This document shows positions 1-10,677 of a DNA stretch of 64,000 nt, piece after piece. The stretch's first letter is position 1. Each line of letters begins with the position of its first letter. The notes under the pieces were generated by a model that had not been told where the DNA came from, ran no database searches, and worked only from the letters and a program-made list of their open reading frames with translations. Source of the stretch: Chondrus crispus (lineage: Eukaryota; Rhodophyta; Florideophyceae; Gigartinales; Gigartinaceae); the NCBI RefSeq assembly GCF_000350225.1, contig NW_005178676.1, forward strand, positions 278,689 to 342,688, given 5' to 3'. Both the position numbers and the translations under genes were made by a program.

Positions 1-2684
1 TACCACCTCACCCTTTGCGAACCTTCCGGCCGAAAACACACTTGTACCAGACGCTGGGTGTCTTATGGTAGATTTCGCCAGATATAATCGACAGTTCAAA
101 GCCTCAATTGACCGCAATACGTTGGAATCCACGTTATTCAGTAGACCGTTGTATTCGTCCTTCCATTTGTCTACCGACTTGCCCAGTGCAATGTTTCTCA
201 GCTCCGGGGACGTCCATAAGCTGGACAAGAATTCCACAATATATCTTGGAAGAGCCTGATACATTGGGAAACCAATCGGTGCTGTCCACATTCTTGAAGG
301 TCGAAGATAAGGGGAAAAGAACGTGTGAACCACGTTTGCAGCGTTGACCACTCCTTGGGATATCTCTATGTCCGTTGTCGATTCCGCAATCGTACGTGCG
401 AAGACGCAAAGACAATGATGGTACGCGTGATAATGACAAGGTCCATCGTTCTCACATCCAATGAACTTGCGGTGCTCTGGGAGTTCCATGCATGCCATTG
501 CTGTTGAAAACGCGCCTCCAAACATGTCCAGCACGGAGTCTCCCTTCTGCGTGAAACGGCATATCACTTCTTTCAAACATTGCCTCGACTTCTGCTCCGG
601 TCTTATCAGCTCTGACACCTCACCACCGTCGCGCTTCACTTTCCAAGTCAGTTGCTCTCCAGCCCCAACAGTGGGAGCTCTGTCACTCACATTTCGATGT
701 GGAGGAAGGGTGGTGGTAATGAAATTGAACTGTGCGTAGTTCACCAAAGACCTTTCTTGCTCCACTGAGAGCCCTGACTTCAACCCGTGCAATGCGTGCT
801 CCACCCCATTGGCGAGGCCCGTCCTGAACCTTACCGGGTTGGCTTGGTTGTTATTCGGAGAGTGCACAAAGTGCAGCGGGCACGGATCCACCCTGAACAT
901 ATTCCGTGGCATCTTACCCTTCGGTCTCCTCACGGAACTGAATATCTTGTGCAGTCTGGGAAACTGTTGAAGCGAACAGAAGATGAAAAATGCCCACCAG
1001 GACGTAGAAATAGGGTCACCAAGCGGGCAAGACTTTTGATATCCGAATCCGTCAGGTGTGCATCATGCTCGCTGTTATTCAAGTTCCTTGACTGTCGGAT
1101 GTTATAAGGAGCGTCCGATAGAACAAGCTGTCCGTTCCCATTTCAACTGGATGTCCCCTCGAAAGTGCATGAACATCAATCAGCTCTTTGAAGTCGCACA
1201 TATACATTGCAAAGTGCGACTTCATTTCCTCTTCCAGAACTTTCAACGCCTTTCTCACAGAGGTTGTAATCTCACCGTATGGCAGCTGAATGCCTGTCTC
1301 TTGCACACTATAGGGAACATGGAAACTTTGTGAATCTCTCCCAAGCGCAGGGCGTGCTACAAAGTCGTCGCTGCTGCTCTCATCTGTGAGCAGGTCAACA
1401 ACAGGTATTGGCTCTGTATTCGGCTCAGCACCCTGTTGACCTTCAGAACCAGCGATGTCTCCAACCTGTGGCGCCTGTGCATCTTGAGGTGCAGCGACCG
1501 TGCCTCCTCCCTTTCCTTCCCTTTCCTCCTTCACATGTCCCCATGACGTCTCTGAGAACTTGTCAAAGCGCTCCGGGCACGGCTTGTCACGGCTATGGTT
1601 GGCATTGAAATTCTTGCGAACTTTATCCGACCATAGATGTTCCAACAGAGCCCAGTGCTCTCCCTCGTGTTTTAAAGAGTAGATTGTGTCATGCATAATG
1701 ATAATAGAAATGTCACTGAGGAACTCCTTGGCGAAAATTCTTAGAGTAGAATTGGAAATATCACTCATATCCATCGCCAGGGAACGCACCTGATCTTCCT
1801 GTGTAGTGGCATGCATATCAACCCACAACTGCGTTTGCTGCCCCTTCGGTGAATATCCGGATTCCCTGCTCGAAATAACTTCAAAGTTGTAGTTCTTCGA
1901 GTCGAAAATGATATAGGGGTAGGGTAGATCATATCCTCAACATTCTTGGACCCAAGGTGCTTTGCAAACATGTTCCACCCCTGTACTACCTTTTGCACGG
2001 CATATCCGATGCGCTGGCAATTGTTTCCGACAAATTCTTCCATGAAGGGAGCATAGAAGGAGGTTTTGCCCCTCTTCGTGTTTTGATCTTCTTCTTATTC
2101 AGCCCTTCCTCATGTATGAGGACAACAATTTGATGCAAAGCTATCAGGAAGAATAGGTACTGAAAATGAGTTGCTGGGCTCGTGGCGAAAGACAGCTTCT
2201 TCGGGTTTCTGTGCATATCTCCCGGTGAGAGAGAACGACCAAAACGAGAGACATATGATCTTTGAGGGGCAGTAATACCGTTGTCGTGGAGAATCTCATA
2301 AAGATTCGGAACCCTGGAATCTTTTCCATTCAGGGTGACATCCAAACGTTTTGCTATGACATAAGCTTGCACCAGGGGCCCATTGTGGGTAGCGCGCTGC
2401 TCCAACTCCTCGTTAGAGAACGCATCTACCTTGTTGTTGTCTGTTACCATCTTCAGCAACTCCGTCGTTGCCGAACTACGATTCGACTTGCGCATCGCCC
2501 ATTTGATTACCACCCCGTACGCATCGTTCCGAGGAACATCAGCTTCTCGGTTCTCCGCAGCGTACTCATCAAGTAGAGCATGCACGTGACGAATGGTTGT
2601 GTGAAGCCGACTTGCATGAATGGATTCGTCTGTTCCGGACCCGCTTGTACTCGCACGTCCACTTCCACTTGCACTTGTAGCCAT
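1..2684 (-). CDS. Putative beta-class DNA N4C/N6A methyltransferase, frameshifted, 3' end outside window
   Basis: Expected to transfer a methyl group from S-adenosylmethionine to an exocyclic amine of DNA cytosine or adenine. Read from ATG 2684-2682. The N-terminal part (2684 to about 2080) starts Ser/Gly-rich and is unrecognised. Catalytic motifs follow: motif IV as LVLSDAPYNIR (1127-1095; DAPY replaces the usual DPPY), FLRPGGHFFIF (about 1010-980), a stretch resembling a target-recognition region, then SAM-binding motif I as GDSVLDMFGG (543-514) with FIGCE (465-451). IV before I is the beta-class order. From 990 to base 1 one frame stays open for 330 codons and leaves the window, so no ORF finder that requires a stop would list it. 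The frame changes near 2075 (G run), 1915 (C-rich), 1135 and 990 (A5 run). This is either decay or assembly indels. The neighbour at 6735 is divergent. The family call is fairly sure; activity is not. Confidence 0.7.
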
Positions 2685-2750
2685 GTGGTACAACGAAAAC
2701 AGAAAGACAAGGAACAACGTTTCGAGTGTAGTGTTTGTATGTCGTTCTTC

Positions 2751-2758
2751 TTTTTATA
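2751..2758 (-). promoter_or_regulatory. TATA box of the methyltransferase gene
   Basis: On the minus strand TATAAAAA lies 67 bases upstream of the chosen ATG at 2684, a usual distance for a TATA box plus a short leader. It supports 2684 as the start over the upstream in-frame ATG at 2717. Confidence 0.45.
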
Positions 2759-3300
2759 CAACAGTGTCAAACAGTATAGAATCATAAAAACGGGTGCGGC
2801 TCACAGCGAGATGGACTTAAGCGGGCGCGGCGCTTCAAGACCTAGTACTACCGCGACACAATGGAGTACTTGGTGGTCGTGTATGAATTTGTCACACCAG
2901 TCCAAGTGCAAGCTGTAGTGAATGTTCACTCTTCTCCTAAACTTCACAGGAGGGAAAGTAGTCTGATTGAACACAGAGTCTGTGCGAGCGTTGTGGCCCT
3001 AAAGGTAGTTCAACCCCTGGTGCTTGGACTCTCTCGCCCAAGTGAGGTGCGGTTTCTTCTTCCTACCCAGCTGCGACGCGCTTCAGAGCCAGGCGCTTAT
3101 AATCTTTACGACACGTGCCAGGGACGTTAGTAACAGCGGGATATGTGTTCACCAGTTGACCCCTGCTAGTGTCTTGCAAGAAAGAAGCGCGGACGGCGTT
3201 GTCGCAGAATAGAAATACGAATTGTATATACAACTATCGCGGGTGATAGTGCACACACAAATGCTCGCGTTTGACGCCCTGGAGAGAATCTTGTTGCTAT
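2759..3300. other. Left half of a divergent intergenic region
   Basis: No convincing coding frame. Together with 6606-6734 this was one intergenic region of about 740 bp between the two divergent starts (2684 and 6735) before the copia element at 3301-6605 inserted. It probably held the promoters of both genes. Confidence 0.5.
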
Positions 3301-3399
3301 TGTGTGAACACGAGACCGATGTCCTTTATTTCCTCGTCGTCGCTCTGTGCGCCTACTTATATTCGTACACTCAGGACAGTCTGTCCTGTGCGGTCTGAC
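3301..3399 (-). repeat. 3' LTR of element 1
   Basis: Direct repeat of 6506-6604. Read on the minus strand it ends in TTCACACA. Confidence 0.9.
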
Positions 3400-3503
3400 T
3401 ATCGAGATTTCCATCGGCGAATGTAATTGCGCGGTCTGACAGTCGCGGGGTTCGCCGATGGGGATTGAGATTAGGGGAGTTGACGTGCAGCTTCTTTAGG
3501 AGC

Positions 3504-5921
3504 TCACTTGTGCGAAGGCGTCCGAGGGGTTTTGTGAAATAGTCGGCCAAGTTGTTGCTGGTTGGGATGTGTCGCTGCTATGGTGCCCCGGGAGATGTGG
3601 TCGTGGATGATGTGATGCTTGATGTCAATGAACTTTCTGCGTTTGGTGGGCACTGAGTTTTTGGCGACTTGTATCGTGGCTTGGTTATCGATGAATAGTG
3701 GTGTTGGATGGGGTTCTGGAAGGCCTATGTCGTCAAGTACACGTCGAATCCAGTGTGTTTGCTGTGTAGCAGTGGATGCCGCTAAATATTCAGCTTCGCA
3801 AGTGGAGCTGGCTACTGTGGTTTGCCTAGATGAGGTCCAACTAATGGGGCAGTCGTACATAGTATGGATTATCCCTGTCCTCGATTTTCGGTCGGGGTCG
3901 TTGGCGAAGTCGGAATCCGCGTAACTCTTGAGTGCATGTTGACTGGGGGAACTGTTGCGTGTGAATTCGATGCCGTGTCGTTGAGTTCCTTTCAAGTATC
4001 GAAGAAGCCATTTTAAGAGTTGATTATGAGTGATGGTGGGGTTATGCATGACTGTGGCTAGTTTGTTGACGGCGAGGTGGATGTCCGGTCTTGTACTGTC
4101 TGCGACGTAGCGCAGGTCGCCTATGATTTGCCGGAACATCGTTGCTTGCGGCGATGTGAGAGTTTCTGATTTGGATGCTTCGTCTAATTTTGTTTTGTAT
4201 GGGAGGGGGGTAGGTTTTGGATTGCATGTGGTCATGCGTGCCTTTTCTAGAATAGTGGCGATTACGATGGGCTGAGATATGTGGATGGATTGGTTTTCTT
4301 GTTTTGTGATTGTCCATTTTAGGTAGTTGGTGCGGAATCCAAGTCGTTTCACCTTGTATTTTCGACTGAGGTCGATGTGTAGTTGATCGTGGAGGTTGGG
4401 ATTTGATGCTATTGATAGGAAATCGTCCATGCTTACTGCAATGATGATAGAGCCTTGCTGGTTGTGCTTGTGGAATAGGCACGGGTCTGCTTGTGTGGGT
4501 TGGTATTGATGCTTGAGGAGGTGGGCGACCAATCCATCGTAGTAGATGCGCGCGGCTGGAGGTGTTCCATATATGTTTTTGATTAGTTTTTCACCTTTGC
4601 AGGGAAGTTTCATGGAGCCGTCGAACCTGGGATGTTGCCTTATGAAGACTGATTTTTTGTGACAGTAGTTCTCGTATAAGTATGCGGATGAGATGTCTAT
4701 ATGTTCTGTGGTTCAATTGCGTGCGGCGGCTATGGATAGCAGGAGTCTGATGGTGTGTTTCTCTGCCATATATGTTGTGACGTTATCTGGATCATAGTGA
4801 TGTCCTGCTATCATTTGGTCTCCTCGTGCTGCATAGCGGGCCTTCCGTTCAGTTATTTTCCCTTGTGAGTATCGCTTGTATCGATATGTCATGGTTAGTG
4901 GTATGAGTTTTTCATGAGCAGGGATAGCTGACTTTGGGAGCCATTTGATTTTGTTGGTCTCATCGAGCTTGTCGAGTTCTTTGTTGTAGGCTATCGCCCA
5001 TTGTGTAGCGTCAGGGTATTGTCGGGCGGCGCTGTGATTTTTGGGATCGGGAGTGGTGAGTGGGACTTGGATCTTCTTGGCAATAGTGGCTTTGAAGCTG
5101 TGATGGTGGGTGTGAGTAGGTTCACGGTATTTGTCGTATGGGCGGAAGTCCTGAGTTCGGATTTGGTGGTATCTTTGAGATTGGGTATCCTGTACAGTGA
5201 GATGGTCTGGGGTGTGGGCATGCATATATCGTACTGTTATCGCACGTGCTTGAAGTTTGGTTTTGTGTTTGTATACCGGTATGGTGCCGAGCTGGCCGAA
5301 TGTGAGTAGCTGTGCTGGTTTAGCGCGGGTGCCATGCCACAATTCATACGGTGTGGATCCGGTGCTAGTGGGCGGCATGATGTTGTATTTGTATGCGGCA
5401 TCTTTGACCGCGTCTTCCCAGTAATATGGGTGTAAGTTGGCGTGTTTGAGGTTGGCTAGAGCTGCATTCAGTATCGTTTGGTTAATGCGCTCGGCCAAGG
5501 AATTTTCTTGGGGCTGATGGGGCGTGTTGTTGAGGTATTGTATGCCTAGGTCATCGTACGTGTGGAGAGCAGCTTTCGATTTGAATTCTTTTGCATTGTC
5601 GGTGCGGTATATGCGTGGAAGGCGGCCGTTTTTGCGAAGTTGCTTGAAGAATTGAGGCATAATTATCCCGACTTCGCGTCGATCTTTGAGAAAGAATAGG
5701 ATGAGGTATCGGGAGGCGGCATCAATGTATGAGAGGAAGTGCAGGTGCCCTTGCAGTGATGGAGGATTGATGGGACCACATGTGTCAGAGTTGATGTATT
5801 CTGACGGTTTGTAGGAGTGCTGCTTTGGTTTGTGCGGGTAAGGTCTTTGTTTGGCGTGGGTACATGCTGAGCAAGATATGGTGGCCGAGATCGAGGCGAG
5901 GCGGCGTGGAATTCCATGCAC
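3504..5921 (-). pseudogene. Copia pol remnant: integrase, reverse transcriptase, RNase H (element 1)
   Basis: Minus-strand frame read from 5921 leftwards. The integrase part includes the Cys pair of CSACTHAKQR, SDTCGPINPP, RTDNAKEF and SLAERINQT, giving the D, D and E residues. It runs into reverse transcriptase with the catalytic box written VSMDDFLS rather than the common YVDD, then RNase H with SYADSDFAND and CEAEYLAAS. One nonsense codon (TGA at 4712-4710) splits the frame where the relative at 25053 has Trp (RNWPLEH). The C-terminus is frameshifted after HHIIHDHISRG. These lesions and the missing protease show a dead copy. Its closest relative here is the 25053-29147 ORF. Confidence 0.85.
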
Positions 5922-5967
5922 GAGTTGTTGACGGGCAATGGATTGGATGACGCGGGGTGGTGCGTGG

Positions 5968-6357
5968 TTACGTTTTAAATGCCAGTCGTGGAGTGCAATA
6001 ATGTCCAGGGATGGGGGAGTGGGTGTGGGTTGGGTGTTGCCAAGCTTGTAGATGGGTTGAGTGTTGTGGTGCTTTGCGGTGTTCAGTAATTGCTGTTATG
6101 AGTTCGTAGGGTGTAGGATCGCTGGTCGGTGGGATGATTAAGTTGGCAATTTCCGGTGGGATAGATAATATGATTTTGCCGATCAGATAGTGTTTGTTGC
6201 GCTGAAATTCTGCCTGTTGGTTTGGATCTTGCGGTACTTCGGGATTGCCGGTGATGTGGTTGATGCAGTCGATGGTGTGAGCTGCGGCGCGGATTGCTAC
6301 GAGCCATGGGCCGTAGTTGGCTGTGTCGAGTTTGGGAACGTCTGAGCGTTTATCCAT
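5968..6357 (-). pseudogene. Copia gag N-terminal fragment (element 1)
   Basis: Begins MDKRSDVPKLDTANYGPW, the N-terminal signature of copia gag (NYGPW segment), followed by IPPEIANLI and SDPTPYELI. The frame closes after about 129 residues, where an internal deletion removed the rest of gag and the protease. The matching part of the element at 24946 starts the same way, which supports the ATG at 6357. Confidence 0.75.
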
Positions 6358-6495
6358 GTTGCTGAGGGCTGGCTGGAGCCGGGGAGGTGGGAAGTATGTC
6401 AGTAGTGCGGTGAGATGTGAGGGAGTAGCGAGGAGCCTCCGATGGCGGAGGGATCGGGTGTGTGACGTCGTGTTGGGGAGTGGTTAGCGAGTGTT

Positions 6496-6505
6496 GCCCA
6501 TAACC
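6496..6505 (-). other. Primer-binding site of element 1 (half-tRNA type)
   Basis: On the minus strand GGTTATGGGC directly follows the 5' LTR. It pairs with the anticodon stem-loop of eukaryotic initiator tRNA-Met, not with a tRNA 3' end. Confidence 0.65.
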
Positions 6506-6605
6506 TGTGTGAACACGAGACCGATGTCCTTTATTTCCTCGTCGTCGCTCTGTGCGCCTACTTATATTCGTACACTCAGGACAGTCTGTCCTGTGCGGTC
6601 TGACA
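6506..6605 (-). repeat. 5' LTR of element 1
   Basis: Direct repeat of 3301-3399. On the minus strand it runs TGTCAGACC ... CACACA. The duplicated target GCTAT follows at 6606-6610. Confidence 0.9.
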
Positions 6606-6734
6606 GCTATCACTAAGCTGCACGTAACATTTAAGGAGAGCATACCGTATCCATACCCCGTTCCAGGACAGGAAGGACCTCCAGCCACACTTCAGGACAC
6701 ATTCGCGGCAGGCATATATTCGTGGGACTTGAAT

Positions 6735-9700
6735 ATGGTACGAAGAATCGAGCAAGTTGCCCCTGTGAAAGCCCCGGTCGAAGCTCCGGCGCCGCCAGCT
6801 TCTGCAGTAAAGGCGCCTGCACCGCCAGCCAAACCGTCAGCCACCTCGGTCCAAGCTCGCCCGCTGCCAGCTCCCGCGAGAAATGCGCCTGCATCATCAG
6901 CGCAGCCGGTACCAGTTCCGAAGGAGGTCATCAATCTTACCAATGCAGAATTGCATGATGAAGTTTTTGGTCTGTACGGGGCTGGGAGTAAGTTTATTAC
7001 TGAGGCGGAGATTGAGAAGAGCAAGCTTGCCACTTCTATTTTCGACAAGGTGGACGCGCATCAGTACTCCCAGGTGGATGTGCTTCTTGACATTGCCGAT
7101 ATCGTCATCCCTGAACACACTGTTAGAAGTGTCACTGACAGGGATAGAGAGGTCCTGGTTCACCTTTATGACACCACTGGAATTCTGGACTCGTCTGGCA
7201 AAATGACGGTGACCTTTGATGGTCCGTACAACCAGCAAGAGAGGGTGAAGGACGGAGTTATAAATGGCAAAATGGTACTCCTCGACGGAGTAACGAGGTA
7301 TACTGCTCTCCGTTTCCCTCGAGACAACAAGGGAGGGAAGTGGATCTCTTTGTGTAAAAGTCTCAAGGTTTCGTTGTGGATGAGGCTGGACCACAAGGAG
7401 ATGAGTCCTAGTGAGAACATTGGCATAGGGGTGCTACTGAATGAGGTGTCTTCTTCAGTACGTAAGATGACGTTTGCTGATAGGGTTCACTCCATTGTAA
7501 GTCTAGTACTCCATGCGGTGGAGAAGAACATGGTTCAACTGTCAACGCTGAATTCTGTGCAGTTGGCCAGTGAATTGTCAGCATCCCAATCAATTGGGGA
7601 CTTGGACAAACGTCAACTTAAGCGCTACGCCGATGTTGACCTGCCTCTTGTTCGGGAACCACAAATGCATTCCTAATTTGAGCAGGTGTGCCAAGCCAAT
7701 CCCAAAATCGGTCTCACTCACCTTTCCCATAACCCGCTGTATACCTTGGACGCAGTAGAGGTTCCTCACATACTCAAATACCTTGCGGAGTTCTTGCGGA
7801 GGGATCCCAAGAAGAGTGCTTGGTCTCGATTTGAAGATGTTCGTCCTTACTTTTTCAACAGGGCGATAGCCATCTTCCGGGCTGTTCGTAAACTCGCGGA
7901 GGACAGAAGCGTACCACTGGAAACCATGTTGGCTGAGGAATATGCCATATCGGCTTCGAAACATTTCAAGGAGACTGTGGGAAATGCAACACTGAAAGCC
8001 ATTGTGGACTTTAGAGTTTTCCCGACTCCCGCAGATAGGGATAACGTGATTTCCAAGGCCGCTCTCGCTATCAGGAAGCGTTTCATTGACAAGCTTCCCC
8101 CGGTGCCTGTTGCAATGATCGCTCCCGTGCAACCAGCTGCAGAACAAGAGGCTGAGGATTCAGCCCTTGATTCAGCAGTTGATGTTGATGGGTCAGGGTT
8201 AGGGCAGAAAGAGGCCGAAGCAGCAGATGCCGAAGGATATCCAAAGGATGCGGTTCAGCCTTCTCCTACAGCTCAAGTACAAGAAACGGGCATGGAATTG
8301 AGGAAGCGGACTGCGGCAAAAAACTACAAGGAAACTGTCGAAAAGGTGCCACCAAAGAAACCGGCAAAGCGTGGCCCGCCAGCTATGGTGGGTGGCCCCC
8401 CTGCTAAGAAGCAGAGGACCATTCCAGCAAGCATCAGGACTTTCCTCAACAACATGGACCCCGTGGACCTTGCATCGGAGCTGGAGAAATCTTTGGGGAT
8501 AACAGTTGTTAACAAAGAGGACGAAAGCGTTTTCGTTGATGATGATGATTCCGACGACGATGCTGAGACCCATGAAGCGAGAACGGAGAAACAGTTTGAT
8601 GACAACAACCCGGACATGGTTCCTTTTCAATGGGAAACCCCTCCATTGTATAATGGAATTCCCAACCCTGCTTGGGTCAACTTCGCTGGTCTGACCCCAA
8701 GTAATTGGAGTGGAGAGAACCGCATTGAACCTGCGGAACCCTGGTTGGAAACCATGTTCCTTCCTCCTGGACACCGTGCGCACATGTTGTCGACTCGCGA
8801 GCTTTGCGGGGTGCATCATGCGGTATTCTGGCAAGCAGGTCGGGGAATGCATGAGGAATACGGAACCACCACGAGTCCTGTGCTTGGTGTCACCTTACCC
8901 GTGTCCAAAGTGTCGAACACTACGGATGAGGATACTCTATGGTTGGCTGCGAAAGAAAGGGATGAGTTGAGTCTCGCGTTCTTTGCTCAGAAAAGAACAG
9001 AGCGTCGAGAACGGGGATTTGCAGTGTTCCCAGGATTTGCGGATGATGAAGGGCTCCGAGTCGTGACCGCCCCACACACACTCCCTGCTGGACAAGCTCC
9101 CCAGGTAGTACCGCATGATCCCCCGGAGACGGGTTCGACTGGAGAGAGTGTGGGTGCCGTTCCTGCATCCACTGTGTCGGCGCCCTTTACTGCAGATGTG
9201 TCGGGGGAAATGCTGGATTACTTTGCAGAGGACTTCAGTACGCAGCCAGACCTTCGGGTCGAGGCAAACTGGACAAACTATGTTCCAATCATCAATTTGG
9301 GGAACGAGAAAGATGATGAAATGCGCAAGAAGGGAGCAACTCGGTACATGACCACCAGGAATGGAATTGTGGACAATGTCGAGAGGGATGAGAAAATGGT
9401 GCATGTGGTAAGGAAGCGGGCTCTGATGGATGTTCGCCTTGGACAACTCGCGGTTGCTTTGAAGCTGTGGGATAACACCAAAGATGATGTTACAAAGAAG
9501 TTTTGCCCCAAGACGGGTGGGAGGGTTCTCATCACCACAGAAGGGTGTGAGAGGCAAACTTTGCACAAGGACTTCAATGGCTTGGTGACGAACGGGCCCA
9601 ACCACATGCAGAACCCCGGCTACTTTCTTATGGTGTCCGGCAGGTATTCGTTTTCAATCTGGGTGTGTGAGGGGAGTCACAAAGTTCTGCATTCATCAAA

Positions 9701-10121
9701 GTCAGCGCTCCGTGCTCTATCAAGGACAGGGGTTTATAATGTGAAGAAGATTACAGTCGCCCCATACTCCATCTTCATCGAGAGGGGGGATGTGGCACAT
9801 GCAGGGGCGGGTTCGCGTGACGGTTTCATTAAGGACGTTCTGGTTCGATATCACAAGTACACGGTTCCACAGGGTTATATCCTGCCGGATGCCGTCCACC
9901 AGTTGACCGGCTTTGAGCCAGACTTTGAAGAGAAAGATTGTTCTCTGCAGGAGGGGGATGATGACGAAGAAATGGACGATGTCGAAGTAGAAAACGAGGA
10001 GGCCATACAGAACAGTGATCCTGCTGTTGAGGAACAGTCAGACGAAGCAGATTCGGGATCAGAATATGGTCCTGTCGAACTCGTAATAGATGAAAGTGGG
10101 GATGCTGGAGACGAAGAGTGA
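6735..10121 (+). CDS. ParB-like domain plus C-terminal 2-oxoglutarate/Fe(II)-dioxygenase-like domain, one in-frame stop
   Basis: Likely nuclear DNA- or chromatin-directed protein. Residues 1-65 are Ala/Pro-rich. About 115-245 resemble a ParB/sulfiredoxin-fold domain: a paired PEHTVRSVTDRDREVLVHLY segment, then LLDGVTRYTALR (DGVTR at 184-188) and LLNEVSSSVRKMTFADRV, matching the family G-x-x-R and N-E motifs. Basic patches (PPKKPAKR, PAKKQR) and acidic tracts fill the middle. The C-terminal domain has LHKDF (His944, Asp946), GDVAHAG (His1022) and VRYHKY (Arg1038), the HxD...H...R set of iron/2-oxoglutarate dioxygenases, followed by an acidic tail. TAA at 7674-7676 interrupts an otherwise continuous frame (codon 314), between the ParB domain and a helical region: a nonsense mutation, readthrough, sequence error or an unrecognised intron. 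The gene is divergent from the methyltransferase gene and convergent with the one at 10201. Confidence 0.65.
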
Positions 10122-10200
10122 TTGTTTGTTTGTGATTATAAATTTATGTTTTACTATGTTTGCAGACCAACATCCTTTTCAATTAACAGAAAACGTAGAA

Positions 10201-10668
10201 CTATTCAAGGGGTACTAGAGGGAAGGGGATCCAGGAAGGATCATCAAACCACGTCTGATCTCCGAACGAGTCGTGGAACACAAGTTCGTGTGTTTTGCTT
10301 AGCTCCGGGTACATTTTGTACCTCTCCAAGAGGGAGCGAGTTACAGGACAGCCACCTCGAAAGTGTTTCTGAAGCTCTCGTTCTGATGATGAATAACACA
10401 ACTGCAGTTTAGTGCAAGTAGTAGAACCGTGTACTTTAGTGGAGCTTGATTCCGAACCTCGGATTGCAGCACTAGGGACATCGGTTTCCTGCGCCACGTG
10501 CTTTTCGCTTTCTTCGCAAACGTCGTGAAAGGCTACTTGCCTGTGGATTTTAAAGTGCTCCATGTCTTTTTGAATACACTTCATCGTCTTCTTCAAGTCG
10601 GCGACAGCCTTCTCGATGGTTGTTGGTGAGCAAATGCACACCACAGTTGAGCACTGGCGAAGGGGCAT
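10201..10668 (-). CDS. Hypothetical protein with N-terminal helical segment
   Basis: About 155 residues from ATG 10668-10666 (MPLRQC), ending WIPFPLVPLE. No family recognised. The first third is predicted helical or coiled (AVADLKKTMKCIQKDMEH). The middle is Ser/Thr-rich, and the C-terminal part has PELSKTHELVFHDSFGD. It converges on the ParB/dioxygenase gene with a 79-base gap. The frame stays open upstream of the ATG without another Met, so a 5' exon is possible. It could be a neighbour in the same functional group or unrelated. Confidence 0.4.
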   Translation of the reverse strand: MPLRQCSTVVCICSPTTIEKAVADLKKTMKCIQKDMEHFKIHRQVAFHDVCEESEKHVAQETDVPSAAIRGSESSSTKVHGSTTCTKLQLCYSSSERELQKHFRGGCPVTRSLLERYKMYPELSKTHELVFHDSFGDQTWFDDPSWIPFPLVPLE

Positions 10669-10677
10669 GGAACTCAC

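Larger units (their letters stand above)
3301..6605 (-). mobile_element. Defective Ty1/copia LTR retrotransposon (element 1)
   Basis: A 3.3-kb minus-strand element bounded by about 100-bp LTRs (3301-3399 and 6506-6605) that match over 99 bases, so the insertion is recent. The target duplication GCTAT lies at 3296-3300 and 6606-6610. The LTR contains a 7-bp inverted repeat (AGGACAG/CTGTCCT). Next to the 5' LTR the PBS is GGTTATGGGC (6505-6496), complementary to the initiator tRNA-Met anticodon arm. The zinc-knuckle and protease region is missing relative to the related element at 24946, so the copy cannot be autonomous. Confidence 0.92.

Noticed and set aside
134-439. Minus-strand 101-residue ORF
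   Set aside because: Out of phase with the longer open frame that carries methyltransferase motif I; a shadow.
7650-7685. 36-base GT-AG intron that would remove the TAA in the ParB/dioxygenase gene
   Set aside because: The ends fit (GTTCGG ... GAGCAG), but 36 bases is too short for a normal spliceosomal intron; kept only as a weak option.
8199-8852. Minus-strand 217-residue ORF opposite the ParB/dioxygenase gene
   Set aside because: Lies inside a plus-strand gene with clear domains; composition follows the antisense of acidic and basic tracts.
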